In this document: piece by piece, positions 1 to 11,545 of the stretch | Layout of the letters: every line of letters begins with the position of its first letter | How positions within the stretch are numbered: position 1 is the first letter of the stretch | From: Eopsaltria australis | Taxonomy: Eukaryota > Chordata > Aves > Passeriformes > Petroicidae | Length of the DNA: 64,000 nt | Assembly (NCBI GenBank): GCA_034509425.1 | Contig: JAVTVJ010000373.1 | Location: 744,001 to 808,000 of the forward strand | Direction: 5' to 3' | The notes under the pieces: model-generated | Databases searched by the model: none | Told to the model about the DNA's origin: nothing | What the model saw: the letters and a program-made list of their open reading frames with translations, nothing else | Position numbers and translations under genes: made by a program

Positions 1-250
1 TGCATTGTCATCACTGCAGCAAGAAAACAGGAAAAGGAGTAGACATATTTTTGTAAAACAACAAAAGAAAGTTTATTTTCTAAAAAAAAAAAAGAAAATC
101 AAACAAACAAGAAAAAAAATCCAAACAAATCAAAACAATCCAAACCCCCCCAAAAACCCAAACCTACAGAAATGAAACTACTTTGTCAATTCAAACCCAA
201 AAATATTCTTAAGGCATTTTAATTTGCTAGCACAAACCACATTACCAGAC
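1..250. other. A-rich upstream flank, no gene seen
   Basis: This stretch is AT-rich and includes an A-rich low-complexity tract from about 60 to 165. No exon, RNA gene or recognisable repeat body is visible. In other vertebrates SPAST lies further upstream of DPY30 in divergent orientation, but no SPAST exon was recognised here. Confidence 0.6.
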
Positions 251-251
251 A

Positions 252-480
252 AAGAATTCACAGAATCATTAGGGTTGAAAGGGACCACTGGAGATCATCT
301 AGTCCATCCCCTGGCCAAGTCAGGATTACCAAAATCAAGTGACAGAGGAATGCATCCAGGCAGGTTTTGAATGTCTCCAGAGAAGGAGACTTCATGAGCT
401 CCCTGGGCAGCCTGTGTTCCAGTGCTCTGCCGCCTTCAGTGTCAAGTTCTTCCTCAAATTTAATTCCTAATGAAAAGAAA
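252..480 (-). mobile_element. CR1 LINE 3' tail, truncated
   Basis: Reading the + strand, the tract starts with the AGAATCA-type terminal repeat, then a 'gaaagggaccactgg' block, then 'agatcatctagtcc', and later 'ctccctgggcagcctgt'. In this order these are the reverse complement of the CR1 3' untranslated region, so the element lies on the minus strand. About 230 bp remain, as expected for a 5'-truncated CR1 insertion. It sits about 450 bp upstream of the DPY30 CpG island. Confidence 0.85.
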
Positions 481-967
481 ACAAAGCAATGGGGCACTGA
501 TGTTCCAACACAGGTACAGTTTACAGCAGCACAGCAGCAGCTACAGAAGCAGCAGATTCTTCCATTTCCTGACAGCTCCAGGTCAGCACAGGATCACTGA
601 AGCTGATCCCTGGAGAGAGCTGAGCAGCTGCGATTTTGTTAACAGAGAGAAAATTACCGGCCAGCACTCACCCTTGAGCAAACCACACTCTACGCAGCTC
701 TGGAAGGTTATTTCACTTACAAAACCCCACTTTCAGACCCAAATAACTTCAGCAATGTTATTTTTCATGAACACCACAGTGACCTCCTCAGACACCAAGA
801 CGCATTGATTCTGAGCACATTTCTGTACCCCCAAGCCCCCAAGCGCCAGGGTTTTTCAAAGGCTGGTTTGGAGGCGAGCACATCCCAACAGTTCCAGTCC
901 CGCCAGGACACCCGCAGGCAAATCCCGCTCCCGTTCTGCCCGCGGCCGGGCCGGGGCTGGGCGGGCC

Positions 968-979
968 CGCGCAGGCGCA
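968..979 (+). promoter_or_regulatory. NRF1-like site
   Basis: CGCGCAGGCGCA matches the two GCGC half-sites of the NRF1 consensus, with G in place of the usual central pyrimidine. It lies about 33 bp upstream of the CRE in the DPY30 CpG island. Binding is inferred from motif only. Confidence 0.5.
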
Positions 980-1011
980 CTGCGCCGGGGGCGGCCGCGC
1001 CGCCGCTTCCC

Positions 1012-1019
1012 TGACGTCA
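1012..1019 (+). promoter_or_regulatory. Perfect cAMP response element (CRE)
   Basis: TGACGTCA is the full 8-bp palindromic CRE bound by CREB/ATF factors. It lies within the CpG island and about 90 bp upstream of the exon 1 donor, a normal distance for a functional proximal CRE. Use in vivo is not shown by sequence. Confidence 0.65.
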
Positions 1020-1024
1020 AAACA

Positions 1025-1110
1025 CTTCGCGACGGCGGCCGCGGTTGCTGCGGAGCGGCTCCCGGTGTCCCTGCTGTCCCGCTGTCCCGTCCGTCCCGGA
1101 CCCACCCGCG
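1025..1110 (+). other. DPY30: DPY30 noncoding exon 1 (5' UTR), start approximate
   Basis: The sequence ending cccacccgcg at 1110 is followed by gtgagag, a strong splice donor at 1111. No ATG lies in this stretch, and the initiator ATG is in the next exon. The 5' end is set only roughly, downstream of the CRE. A possible alternative acceptor (ctctcttcag, AG at 1355-1356) could create an extra leader exon, but I have no further support for it. Confidence 0.6.
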
Positions 1111-1565
1111 GTGAGAGCCCTGCGCCGGGGCGGCCTCTCCCCCCGCGGGGCCCGGGCACGGCCGAGCCGGCGCCCGCACGTGGCCGCGGTGGCGGCGCGG
1201 CCCCAGCCCGGCCCTGCCCGCGGCGGCTCTCGGGGCGCTGTAGGGTGGGCTCGGGGGGGGCGGGCGGAGGGAGGGAAGGAAGGACGGAAAGGGATGTCCG
1301 CGGCTTCCCGGGGGGCTGAATGCTGTATTTTCTAATCCCGGTGCTGCTCTCTTCAGCGGGCGTAACGCGGAACTTAAAGGCACTTGTCGGTTCTGCGTGC
1401 GGGAGAAACCAGTTCAAGTTTGGCGCGGGGGGGAGCACGGATCAACTCCCCCTGCTTTCTAGTAATTGTGCCTTGGTAACCATTAGTAACCAAGTGATGC
1501 AATATCACTCAACTCTCGTGGGCTTCATCTCAGCCTGCTGACCAGCTTTTTTATTGCTTTCCAAG

Positions 1566-1639
1566 ATCTTCCTGTACGTCCATCAAACTTCACTTTTCGA
1601 ATCATGGAGGGAGAACAGATTATGGAGGGACAGCCACAG
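1566..1639 (+). CDS. DPY30: DPY30 exon 2 (5' UTR plus codons 1-12)
   Basis: The acceptor is the ccaag at 1561-1565, after a T-rich tract. The exon carries 38 nt of leader, then coding sequence from the ATG at 1604 to 1639. The donor is gtatta at 1640. It encodes [13 protein letters not shown] second in-frame ATG at codon 7 is a weaker candidate start. Confidence 0.92.
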
Positions 1640-4600
1640 GTATTACAAGAAATGGTTTATGTGCATTACATTATATGTATAAAAGGAGCATTTTAGCTTT
1701 GCTAACCATGTGTTATTTTACAGGTTCCAGAAAATCCTCATTCCGAATACGGCCTCACTGAAAATGTAGAGGTAACAAAGATTTTGTTGCAGTGGAAGTA
1801 ACATTTGTGATTAGGGGAAAAATTTGAATCCTAAGTCTAACTTCAGAAAATGTAATATTCTCAGTGGAGCTAAGCAATACCTGTCCCTTGCATAAATGGC
1901 TGTAAATATGTTTTCTGTTGTGTTACTTCTGTTGTACTAAACAGTACTGAAGTAAATAATGAGCCTTCTAATGAGTTGGGATTTTTTTGAAGAATCTTAT
2001 GATTATTATCTGTTCTGTTGCTATGTATGAGAGATATAGATATATATTAGGGCACAAAAAAAGCCATTCACGTTAGTTTTAACCAGTGCTGAGTAGATTG
2101 GGACAATCACTTCTTAACTCTATGGCATTTATTTGCTCTTCCCTGTTAAAGAACAGCCTTCATTCTCCCTTTATTATAAGTTTCTATGCTGTGCTAAGCT
2201 TTTGCAGAAACTATTCCTAAACATCTTCGGAGACTCATCTCCCTGATAACTGCTTGTCTCTATGCCTCAGCTTCCATGATTCCTACAGAACCGTAACACT
2301 GGTCCCGTGTCAGTAGGTTCATATACATTGCATTGAATACATTAGGTTTACTGGCAGTGGGAGGGTATCACTTTTCAAACATAGTTTATGGTGTGTGATG
2401 ATTCAGCACTTTCTGATCAAAAAGTACCTGGAAGCATTTTGCATATGTTTTCTTTAAAGTGTCCATCTATACTTGAGTAGAACACAGTCTCAAATACTTC
2501 ACTTTAGCAGAGTCCCCTTTGTCAGGCTTCATCTGAATTCCTTGTGCTTTTAGCATTTTGTGTTAGAAGCACATATGCACAGGAACTATGTCACTGAGGT
2601 TCTCATTAGGAGTTATTCCCATCTTAGAGGTGTAGAGTTCAAATCATGCAAAAGCAAAAATAAAAACTACTGAGATTGGACGTCTTCTCTCATAGAAAAC
2701 TTAAACTTTGAAACGTTGTTTCCCCAAAACATAAGAATTTAACAGAAGGTTCCTCTGGATTAGGTTTTTGTGCAAGGAAAAATACGCACTTAAATGTTCT
2801 TAAAAGACGTAAAGAAATTATTGCCCTTGAATTCAGAGGTGGGTACTTTGCACACACACTTCAAAGTAGATGTGACTGCTCTTACCAATGTTCATTCACT
2901 TTTTTTTTTACTTCAGAGGATAGTAGAAAATGAAAAACTAAATGCCGAGAAAGCATCAAAGCAGAAAGTGGATCTTCAGTCATTACCCACACGTGCCTAC
3001 TTGGATCAGACAGTTGTACCTATCTTGCTACAGGGACTTGCTGTTCTTGCAAAAGAGAGGTAAGATGCTTCAGTGTTCCTTCTGTTCCTAGGAAAATGTA
3101 GGTCTCCAACTTGGGCAGTGCAGCACCTTTCAGGCCTCGCACACCACACATGGTTTTGCTCTGTGTAAGATCATCGTTACAACAGGTTTATGAACCTGTG
3201 AATTACTGTGACTGACCATGCAGGATGCATTCCTCACTTAGGTGTGTATGGCATGATAAGAGGTATTTATTGAATTCGTGATCTTCCAATGAGGTACACT
3301 ACTGCAAAGGTTTTAGAGGGAAAAATGGGAGGGGTTTTGTTACTAATTTTATCACAAAATTCACCTTAGAGAAGCCAGGCAAGAGGATATTCTAGTTCTG
3401 AGGATTTTTGTAGTGTGGAATTTTAAAGAGTTCTGCTTGTCATTTAAAAGAAAGACAAATCAGGCATGACATGCATCTTTGTCAGAGATTAAAATACTTT
3501 CTAAAGGGTGAGGCTGAGCCTGCATTGTCAACACAGTAAGAAACAGATTGATGGTTTATCCTCTGAGTAAAGATTATGCTGTTGAGGTGCCTCAGCTCTC
3601 TTCACCAGTCAGTGTAAAAAGGTATCCTTCAATAACAGCAAACAGGTGTTCATCTTAACCAAACTCATTTCTAGCCTTCTGGTGTATCCTCACTTGTGGC
3701 AAATCGTACTGCATGTAATCATCTCTTAAATTGAAATACTACAATCAAAGGCTGGTATAGATGACCTTAATTGCATAATGGCACTTACAGTCAGAAAAAC
3801 TATCAACAGTGTATGAGCTTCAAAAGGAGTTGGGAATTTAAACTGCAGTATACAAACAGCTAATGAGGCAAAATTAGGCACCTAGGAAGGTCCACCCCAT
3901 GTGCACACCTGAGGGATGTGCACGTCTTCAGCTGACATCTGTGGGAGTTCTGCTGCAGACTCCATTTAAAACACAGCCCAAGGTTAATACCCCACTCTTA
4001 CACTCTGGATACTTGTGTGACAGGCAAACTTTTTTTCCTCTTTCCCCTTTCCTGTCCTGTCCTTCTTTATGGGGACTCATCACAGGAGTGAAAATGGATT
4101 ATTGATGGGAGGGATTGAGGAACATACAGGTAAAAATCTGAACAGTATGAACGTGCCAGGTCAAATTTTCTGTTCAGCTGAGCATAATAAACCCTCAGGA
4201 GTGAAAAAGCTGAACTATCAGCTCTGCTGTGTAATCTACTGCTTAAAATTGAACAGGAAAGTAACTAGTGGATGCTTAGTTCTTTTTCAAAGGAATATAG
4301 AAATGTTCAGGGAACAGTACATCTGATGATCATGCCTGGAATTCAGTAGAAAATACCATCCAGGACAGTGAGCATATGGATAAATGACATATTTGGGAGG
4401 AGGTCAACACAGTTTTTGTCAAGTCTTTAAAGTGTGTTAGAGTTTATTGAAGGGAGTCAGAATACATAAAGAGAAATGCAGATGATGCAGTCTGTCTGTT
4501 TAAATTTCCAAAAAGTTTTTCGCATAGTTATTCACTAACAGCTTTTAAAGAGAGTTAGTTGCTGTTGGGAATAAAGGAAAAGCCTTTATATGGATGAGGA

Positions 4601-6341
4601 ACTGATGGGAAGACAGGAGATAGAGGGTAGAAGTATATGTTGAATTTTCATGGTGAAATGAGCTCAGCACCAGAATCATGGAAAAGATCACTTATAACAA
4701 TTCAGAAGAAGTGGCTGACAAAAGTTGTTAATGAGACTGAGTTTTACAGAATAGATTAGGGAGTTTTGTGTTTCAGTTTCTGTTTGTTTTTTAAGTTGAT
4801 CAGTCGTAAATAATTGCACAGGGACTTCATAAAACTGTGAAGACTGCCATGAAAAATTTGAACTGACAGAAAGTGACATTGAATCCAAATAAACATAAAA
4901 TTGTGGACCTAGTGAAAACCACTAGTGACAAAACATTAGACTCTGAACTGAAAATTACCCTTGTGGAAAACTGTCTTTAAACTGTTACATGTATATGTCA
5001 ATGCACTGCTTTAATCAAAAATAAATTCTGAATGGTAAGACTTACAAATTGAAGGGGTAAAACTAACTTGACATTAAAGGGGTAAAAACCAAGTGTAATG
5101 TCATTTAAATTTGTGATCTTCTTGTGTTCTTAATATTATGTGTAATGCCAATTCCCCTGTATTCTGGTAGAACGTGAAAAAGTGAGAGTGACAAGGTGGT
5201 CAGAAGTATGGAATGCTATCTGTATGCAGAGTGACTGGATAGACGGTATCTAGAAAAAAGGCTTCTGTGGAAGAATGTATTAGGAACCTGTTAAATCACA
5301 ACAGCACAGAGAGGACGGATTGGGATGGACTGTTTCTTATCTCTTCTGATACAGTAATCAAATTAAGCGAAGCAGGTAGCAAATTTATAACAAACAAAAG
5401 GGGCTGATCCTTCACAGGTCACATAATTAAGCATATTTTTGCTTTCAGTTGAGGACATTAACATTTTATTTCTGCTCAAGAGGCCACTGGTCAAAGCTGT
5501 AGAGGAATCCACCCAGCACTATTAAGGGTGCTAGTTCAGAAATTGATACATGCTTGGAAGCCAAAAGGATGGTCCAGAGGAGTATCAGTGCATTTTTTTT
5601 TTTGTTTTATGCTTTTTATTGGCATATTTGCTCACTGCCAGATCGTTGGTTTGACCTAGTGTGGAATAAGTATGTCATTTATTCCATGGACAGAATCCAG
5701 ATTAGCAGGATTCACGTGGTGTAGCTGGAGGTTTTTTTTAAAAACTACAGACTAAGGCCAGTGATCAAAAGTGTTTATTATTGACTACTGGCAAGTTGTA
5801 GCCCTTCTCAAACTTGAAGATTTGTTGTGTTCATTTCAGTTGCCAGAAACCATGAAAACAAGTCTTAATACACAAAGCTACACAAAAACCACTTGAAAAA
5901 AATGAAGCAAAAAAGCAGAAATATAGTTTTACTTTATATAGCATGAGTTGAAGAAATAGGCAAATGCATGTCATATCCAATGATGTATTTATGCTTACAG
6001 ACTATGCCCTCCTTTTAGGTATGTAGCTGTTCTAGCAATTTAGTAACATTGAACCAACAGTGACTAAGACCCCTTTTTAAAAACTTTCTCATCAGACATA
6101 AACTGGAAACTTACACAGCCACTCTAGGTAGTTGGTCATCCCTAAATCAATGCTTAAAAGTGTTTGGGAGGAATTATGTTACTTTTAAGGGAAGGTGATT
6201 GGTTCTTCAGCGACCTGATTTCACATAACAAAAAATAATTGCTTTTGATTTACTTTTTTTCTTTGCAGACCACCAAATCCCATTGAATTTCTAGCAGCAT
6301 ATCTTTTAAAAAACAAGTCACAATTTGAGGACCGAAATTAA
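1604..6341 (+). CDS. DPY30: DPY30, histone methyltransferase complex regulatory subunit (complete, 4 coding exons)
   Basis: The coding exons join as 1604-1639, 1724-1771, 2917-3059 and 6269-6341, 300 nt in all, giving 99 residues plus TAA, the same length as mammalian DPY30. The protein is a nuclear core subunit of SET1/MLL (COMPASS) H3K4 methyltransferases and belongs to the WRAD module with WDR5, RBBP5 and ASH2L. The variable, acidic N-terminus spans residues 1-28. The Dpy-30 dimerisation motif spans about residues 50-92 ([19 protein letters not shown] onward) and forms the helical bundle that docks ASH2L. All introns are GT-AG; junction phases are 0, 0 and 2. The start ATG has A at -3 and G at +4. 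The C-terminus ends FEDRN. It is followed on the same strand by MEMO1. Recognition is by near-identity to the remembered family sequence; I see no defect. Confidence 0.97.
1724..1771 (+). CDS. DPY30: DPY30 exon 3 (codons 13-28)
   Basis: The acceptor is ttttacag ending at 1723 and the donor is gtaaca at 1772. It encodes [16 protein letters not shown], which carries the conserved NPHSEYGLT block. Both ends are phase 0, so the 48-nt exon could be skipped without a frameshift. Confidence 0.95.
2917..3059 (+). CDS. DPY30: DPY30 exon 4 (codons 29-76)
   Basis: A ten-T tract precedes the cttcag acceptor ending at 2916. The donor is AG|gtaaga at 3060. The exon encodes RIVENEK through LAVLAKE plus two bases of Arg76, and holds most of the Dpy-30 motif. 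Confidence 0.96.
4090..5600 (+). mobile_element. Ancient decayed CR1-type LINE, ORF2 region, in DPY30 intron 4
   Basis: This AT-rich tract keeps a long ordered series of blocks that I recognise from the 3' half of CR1-type ORF2 on the + strand. Examples are 'caatgcactgc'-like RT/C-terminal blocks near 5000, 'ggtcagaagtatggaatg' near 5198, and 'gcaaatttataacaaacaaaagg' near 5378-5401. Reading frames are full of stops, so it is a dead copy. It carries no bird CR1 8-bp tail at the 3' end. Family assignment is from memory; boundaries are approximate. Confidence 0.6.
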
Positions 6342-6500
6342 CTCCATAAAAATGAGGACAGTTTGGCTGCTAGACTGAAATGCTCATTTGTCGCAATTTG
6401 TTTTCTGCTGTAAAAATCCTTTGGCCATGTTGTTGTCTTTCTTAACTGCACAGTTTGCTTTATCTTTTGAGTTTATTTAATAAAGAACACTTTACATTTA
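6269..6500 (+). CDS. DPY30: DPY30 exon 5 (codons 76-99, stop, 3' UTR)
   Basis: The acceptor ctttgcag ends at 6268. The first base completes Arg76, followed by [15 protein letters not shown] and FEDRN, then TAA at 6339-6341. The short 3' UTR runs to a canonical poly(A) signal and about 6500. Confidence 0.96.
6479..6484 (+). terminator. DPY30: DPY30 polyadenylation signal
   Basis: The canonical AATAAA lies 138 bp after the stop codon. A T/GT-rich stretch (gttgttctcttgtttt) follows about 20 bp later, as expected for the downstream element. Cleavage is probably near 6500. Confidence 0.9.
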
Positions 6501-7020
6501 GTTGTTCTCTTGTTTTAAACTAGCTATTAAGAGACTTTCAAAATAAACTACTGAAACTGCACTACTGGATGAAAGTCTGAATAATTCAATGGGGCTGCAT
6601 CTTCTGAATGCATGATATAAAGGGCAACAATTTATTATGGGAATCACATGGCTGATAATTTATATAATTTAATTCAGTTTTATATAGTACCCTCCAGTGC
6701 AACGTGCCTAAATAGAAAACAAACAAATGCAGAACAATGAGAATTTATTTATTGAGAGGAGAGAAATTGTTTCAGAACACCTGGAAATGGGTTAAAACAA
6801 ACAATGAGATCCAGCAGCTGAACAGATCACCTACAGACAGTGTCCAGTGTTTCAGATGAGTACATTAATGAGGTGTGGTGTTCAGCATTTGTCATTGATT
6901 GCCTCCTATGACTGGTGTACTGGATTCAGCTGAAATACAGAATAAATTTGGAAGTGACTTACAAGGGTTCTGTAATTCGGTTCTCTGTACTGCTGCCCTT
7001 AGTTGGAGTGTTCTTTGTCA

Positions 7021-7256
7021 GAGATTGAATCACCAAATTGGAGTGGACTCATAAGGAGGATGATCAAGTCCAACTCCCTGCTTCTCACAGGACTACCTGA
7101 ATCTAAGCCATATGACCAACAGCAGCATCCAAATGCTCCTTCCTGGAATTCTCACAGGCTTGGTACCATGACCACTTCCCTGGGAAGCCTTTTCAGTGAC
7201 CAGCCACCCTTTCGGTGAAAAGTCTTTTTCTGGTGTCCAAGATAATCCTAATCTCC
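7021..7256 (-). mobile_element. CR1 LINE 3' tail, degraded
   Basis: Reading the + strand, 'gatgatcaagtccaactccc' is followed by 'cacttccctgggaagcc' and 'cggtgaaaagtctttttctgg'. That is the block order of a reverse-complemented CR1 3' UTR. Divergence is greater than in the copy at 252-480, so this is an older insertion. Confidence 0.75.
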
Positions 7257-10200
7257 ACAGTAAAATACCAAGTATTCAGATTCTTTTTCTCCCATAGGGT
7301 TTACTAGCATGTCTTTTGTTTTGTTTTTCCCACGCTTAACATCTTTTTTTGAACCCTTGTTTATTTCTCCTGTAATCTCAGTAGAGGTAAAGGCCACAAA
7401 CCCAGGTACAATATAAGAAGTTGCAACAGAAGAGAGGAACAGAAGAAAAAGAATTAAAATAGAAAACATTGTGTTGTGACATGAGAGTGTAAAAGCTATT
7501 GGGGAGTCACTATGTATTGGCAGTGGGTGCAGAGACTAGACATAGCCCTCAAAATTCCCATTTTTGTTTTCTGATACTTACAACAAGGAGCATAATCAAT
7601 GTTCACCTGATACTTGAATCCAGATTGTGCATGGTCCCATTTCTCATGGACTGGGAGAACAACCATAATTTGTGTGACAGTCATAGAAAAGGTAAACTTG
7701 GCCTCCAAGAGTTGCTAAATTAATAAAAATCCTAAATTCCTATTTAAAAAATTCCACTTTAACACTGCCATCTTACCATTTCCATCTCCATTCTGTGTTT
7801 CTTAGCTAATTGCTTTAGCATAGCAAGCAGTTAAAAGCTTTAAATTAAATTCTCTGCTGAAAGGATTGGGGTTTTTTCTGTGTGATATGAAAAGGCTGCA
7901 TTTTTTTTGTAATTATGCATGAATTCACAAAGAGACTTGGATCTCTCATTTGACTTGTTCTTTAATAACTTAAAGATACACACTGTATTTGCTGTATATT
8001 AAATGTCCCACTGCACAAATAGTATTTTCCCTTAGCTTGCTGACATTTAGTTGACTTTCCTAGGGTAATCTGAAGATTTTTCTAACACAAATAGCTTAGA
8101 TACATGGGTGTAAGAATGGTCAGAAGACAGATCCTTCAGAGGAGCAGAAAAACTACCTTTCCAGTTGTCTAGAAACTTGGAGGGACTGAGGTCTTGCTGT
8201 TACTCTTACTAGGAAGGTTCTCACTATTTTACATATGTCTTAGTATCTTAAAGCAGAAACACTGAATTAGTATAGTCTAAGAGCAGTAATAGTGGGGAAC
8301 AAAAACTGAAAGAAGCCTGCAAACCCAAAATCAAGCCTAAAAGCTGTCTTTTGGAAAATGTGTCAAAATTTGGAAGGAGATTACTGATTCTGTTGCATTG
8401 TGGTGAGCACAGTCTCCATCAAACACTGACGCTAAAAAGATACTGAAAGGATTTTAACAACAATGTTTTGACTTTCTGGAATGAGTAATAACATATAAGT
8501 GAAGACAAGGAAACACCAAAAAGGCTCAGTACTGCTATTTTTATTACTAAAATAGCATTCCATCATTTCATAAGTAACAACTTTGCAAGACTCTAAGAAC
8601 TGTTCAGTGCAAGGGGAATCTATGCTGCTCCCCAGCTTTTATGTTGAGAATTTGTGCAAGACCAAACATAAAGAAGCAGTTTCACTTTTAATCCTTCCCA
8701 GACAGAGCAATTTTCTTAGATTGTTGTACCTGAATTCAGAATACAATCAGATTTCTTACCTCACACTAACACCTGTCAAGCAGCTGCACAAAACTTGAAA
8801 TCCTTTGTCTTTCTGCACAGCTCTTGCATCAACCTGGAATCTCAAAGCATCAGTCCCAGTGCTAAGGGGAGCTGTCCCTGCCAGCAGTGTGCCATCTACT
8901 CAGCTGCTGGTTCCACCAGTACATGGTGTCATCTGCTGTTATTTTCCCATCTAGGCTAGAGATTTAATTCAAGAGAATGAAAAAGCCATGTTCACTCAGT
9001 GATGCTGTTGGAAGATTTACTACAGCAGCTTTTCTGGGCAGCCTCTTCTGAGAAATAAATTGAAATATGACTAGCAGCAGTGAACTCACCAGCTCTAAGA
9101 ATTAAATCTTAGTGATTCCTGCAAAGGTATGACAAGTCAACAAGGCAAGCATAACCATTTTCCTTTACTTTTTAAATTGGCTTCACCAATTGAGATCTTC
9201 TGCATAAAAGACACTCTGTAACAGGAATAAGAAGCAGGTTAATACCTCTATTATCTAGTTCTCAGTTACAAAAGTAATGATAAAAGTCTAAATTTTCAAA
9301 TCATGTATTTGTTTTAAACTCTTTTCACTATAAAACAATGAAAATTCTGTGAAGCAACTTGACAGATGCTTGCTATGCCAATTTAATCTAGAAACAAAGT
9401 TGTACTGTTTTTCCACAGGAAATAATAGTTCTGAAAGCTTCAAGATAAATTTTATTTAATTTTTAAGTACACATACACTTAGAATAAAAACTTGAAGAAA
9501 TACTTGAAAATGGCAGCTTTAGATGTATGACATGCCACTGCTAAGTAGCTGAAAGCCATTATCTCTTTTTTTTTTATAATTTTTTTAGTGTTCACTATCG
9601 CAGGTAACTGAGTCAGTATATGCTCCGAATGGCAGTAAAATTGAGTAGAAAATAAAATGGAATACCTAGTTTACTTGACAACATGCCTTTCAAGATGACT
9701 ATTTTAGACCTCCAATATCCAGAAGTTACTGTTCAGTAACTGTGAAAGAATTATATATGAGTCATATGCAGTATTTTGAAGTGTGCTTTTTTAACTGCTT
9801 CCACTGAGAATATTAGCTTTTACCTGGAAGGAAGCAATGACAGAAGAAAGGATTTCCCACTAAAAGCAATTCTGATCAAAGGATTCTACATCCTTCTATT
9901 CTGAAGCCTGTTACCACCTAAAATTACAGTTTGACTTGCCAAATCCATTTTTTTTTGCTCCTCTGATTTATCAAGGACTTTCTCCAAGATCAGTACATGT
10001 CTTTGAGCAATTCATTTTATTTTCTGATGCGCTGTCACCATTGTAAAAGCAGTCTGATCAGAAGAACTTCTCTCCCCAACAGACTTCCTAGAAATAAAAC
10101 AGCTGCTTTCAAACAAATGAAAAATCTGAAAAATTCTGAAAGATACAAGCAGTTGAAACACGTAGGTTGGAAAGGAAACATGAGAAGAATTCGTATGCCT

Positions 10201-11427
10201 ACCACGCTTCATAGAGTGGGGGTTTTGATATATTCTTATAATTGTACTAATTACATAACAAATTATTCTTAGCCAAGCCTTAGCTTGTGTTCCCTATTCC
10301 ATTTCATAGTCAGGATTCATTTTAAGAATGACTACATAGCCTAGATCACAGAAGTACAGAATGCCAGCTGTTACAGAAAGAGGCATTTTACCGTGATGAA
10401 AAGTCTATCAGCACAGTTTCTGCCGATGTTCCCATTCAAATACAATTTTAAGTAAGGACTTCAAATGTAAATATGCCATGAATAATTATAGGGCAGTTTA
10501 CATCAGTGCTAGTGCTACACTGACTAGGAATGTGTCATATTCCTATTCCAAAAGAGAGCTTTTAGCTGTCTTCTCAAAGTTTGCTTTGCAATTGTGTGCA
10601 ACAGACCTGTTTTCCAAGAGGAGCCTAAATTGATAAAAGACTGCTGTGTGGTTGAGAAGTATTTACAAGATGGATAATTACCCACTGATATTACCTCAGA
10701 TGCTCTTATGTTACACAGGAACTGGAGATATTTCCCTTGTAAGGACTGTGAAGCTGGGGGTGAGGCGGGGGTGTCTGCTTTTAACAGTAGAAGGAAGGAC
10801 TGGTAAGAACAGCAGGTTCCTCACATGCAGAACAAGTTTGTAAATAGAAAAACCTAAAGTAACAGTGAACAGCTTCCTGAGAAGGGAGGGAACAGGAAGC
10901 AGGCATTGTGAACACCACCATAGCAAAGAACCACATGCGAGAGGACAATGAGAGCAAAAACCAAGAAAGCAGCAGACCATGGAAGCTGGGCCAGCTGAAA
11001 ATGTCCCATCCCAGCTCATCACAGGGTGATACTGAAGGAAAACCCCACGTGCTAAGGACACTTTTGCCATTGCCTTCATTTCTCCAGGTAAGGAACAAAT
11101 TGCCAACAGACACCCACATGCAGCAGAGGTCTGTGCTTTAAGGGTAGGCAGACTTGGGGGACTGTCCATGCATTATGTCAGCTCTCTCCTGCATATCAGA
11201 GAAAAAGACTGGAATAACAGCTCGGAACCATTAAGTGCTCCTGTTACTGTTCTCCATACAAACAGTGCTTGGAAGAATTGTAGACGAAGCAGGAGCATCT
11301 CCCAGCCTAACCCATGCTTCACAGCATTCCACTGAAAGTTCAGCCTAGTTTCTCAGCTTGTTGCTGGAATATTTCCATACTCCATGTCCTGAGCACCGGG
11401 AAGCCCAGCACCACCATCAATGGGATC

Positions 11428-11545
11428 CCACCCTGTGGGAAGGGATCCACAAGGATCACCAAGTCCAACTCCTGGCCCTGCACAGGACACCCTAAGACTC
11501 ACACCAAGTCCCTGAGAGCATTTTCCAAACACTTCTTGAAGAGCT
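11428..11545 (-). mobile_element. CR1 LINE fragment
   Basis: The block 'ggatcaccaagtccaactcc' followed by 'ggccctgcacaggacaccc' and 'gagcattttccaaacacttc' is a CR1 3'-region signature in minus-strand orientation. About 120 bp are recognisable, with less certain similarity upstream to about 11390. Confidence 0.75.

Larger units (their letters stand above)
900..1320. promoter_or_regulatory. DPY30: CpG island, DPY30 promoter and first exon
   Basis: GC content and CpG density rise sharply from about 900 and fall by about 1330, against AT-rich flanks. The island contains an NRF1-like site, a perfect CRE palindrome, the inferred transcription start region and the noncoding first exon with its splice donor. 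This is the usual form of a TATA-less housekeeping promoter. The start site itself cannot be read from sequence. Confidence 0.85.

Noticed and set aside
1..900. Possible SPAST first exon on the minus strand, expected from synteny
   Set aside because: No SPAST-like coding sequence was recognised; the stretch contains a CR1 tail and A-rich sequence. SPAST is probably outside the window.
788..1438. 216- and 175-codon minus-strand open frames over the DPY30 promoter
   Set aside because: The same GC-rich artefact; they cover the CRE, exon 1 and its splice donor, and no homology was recognised.
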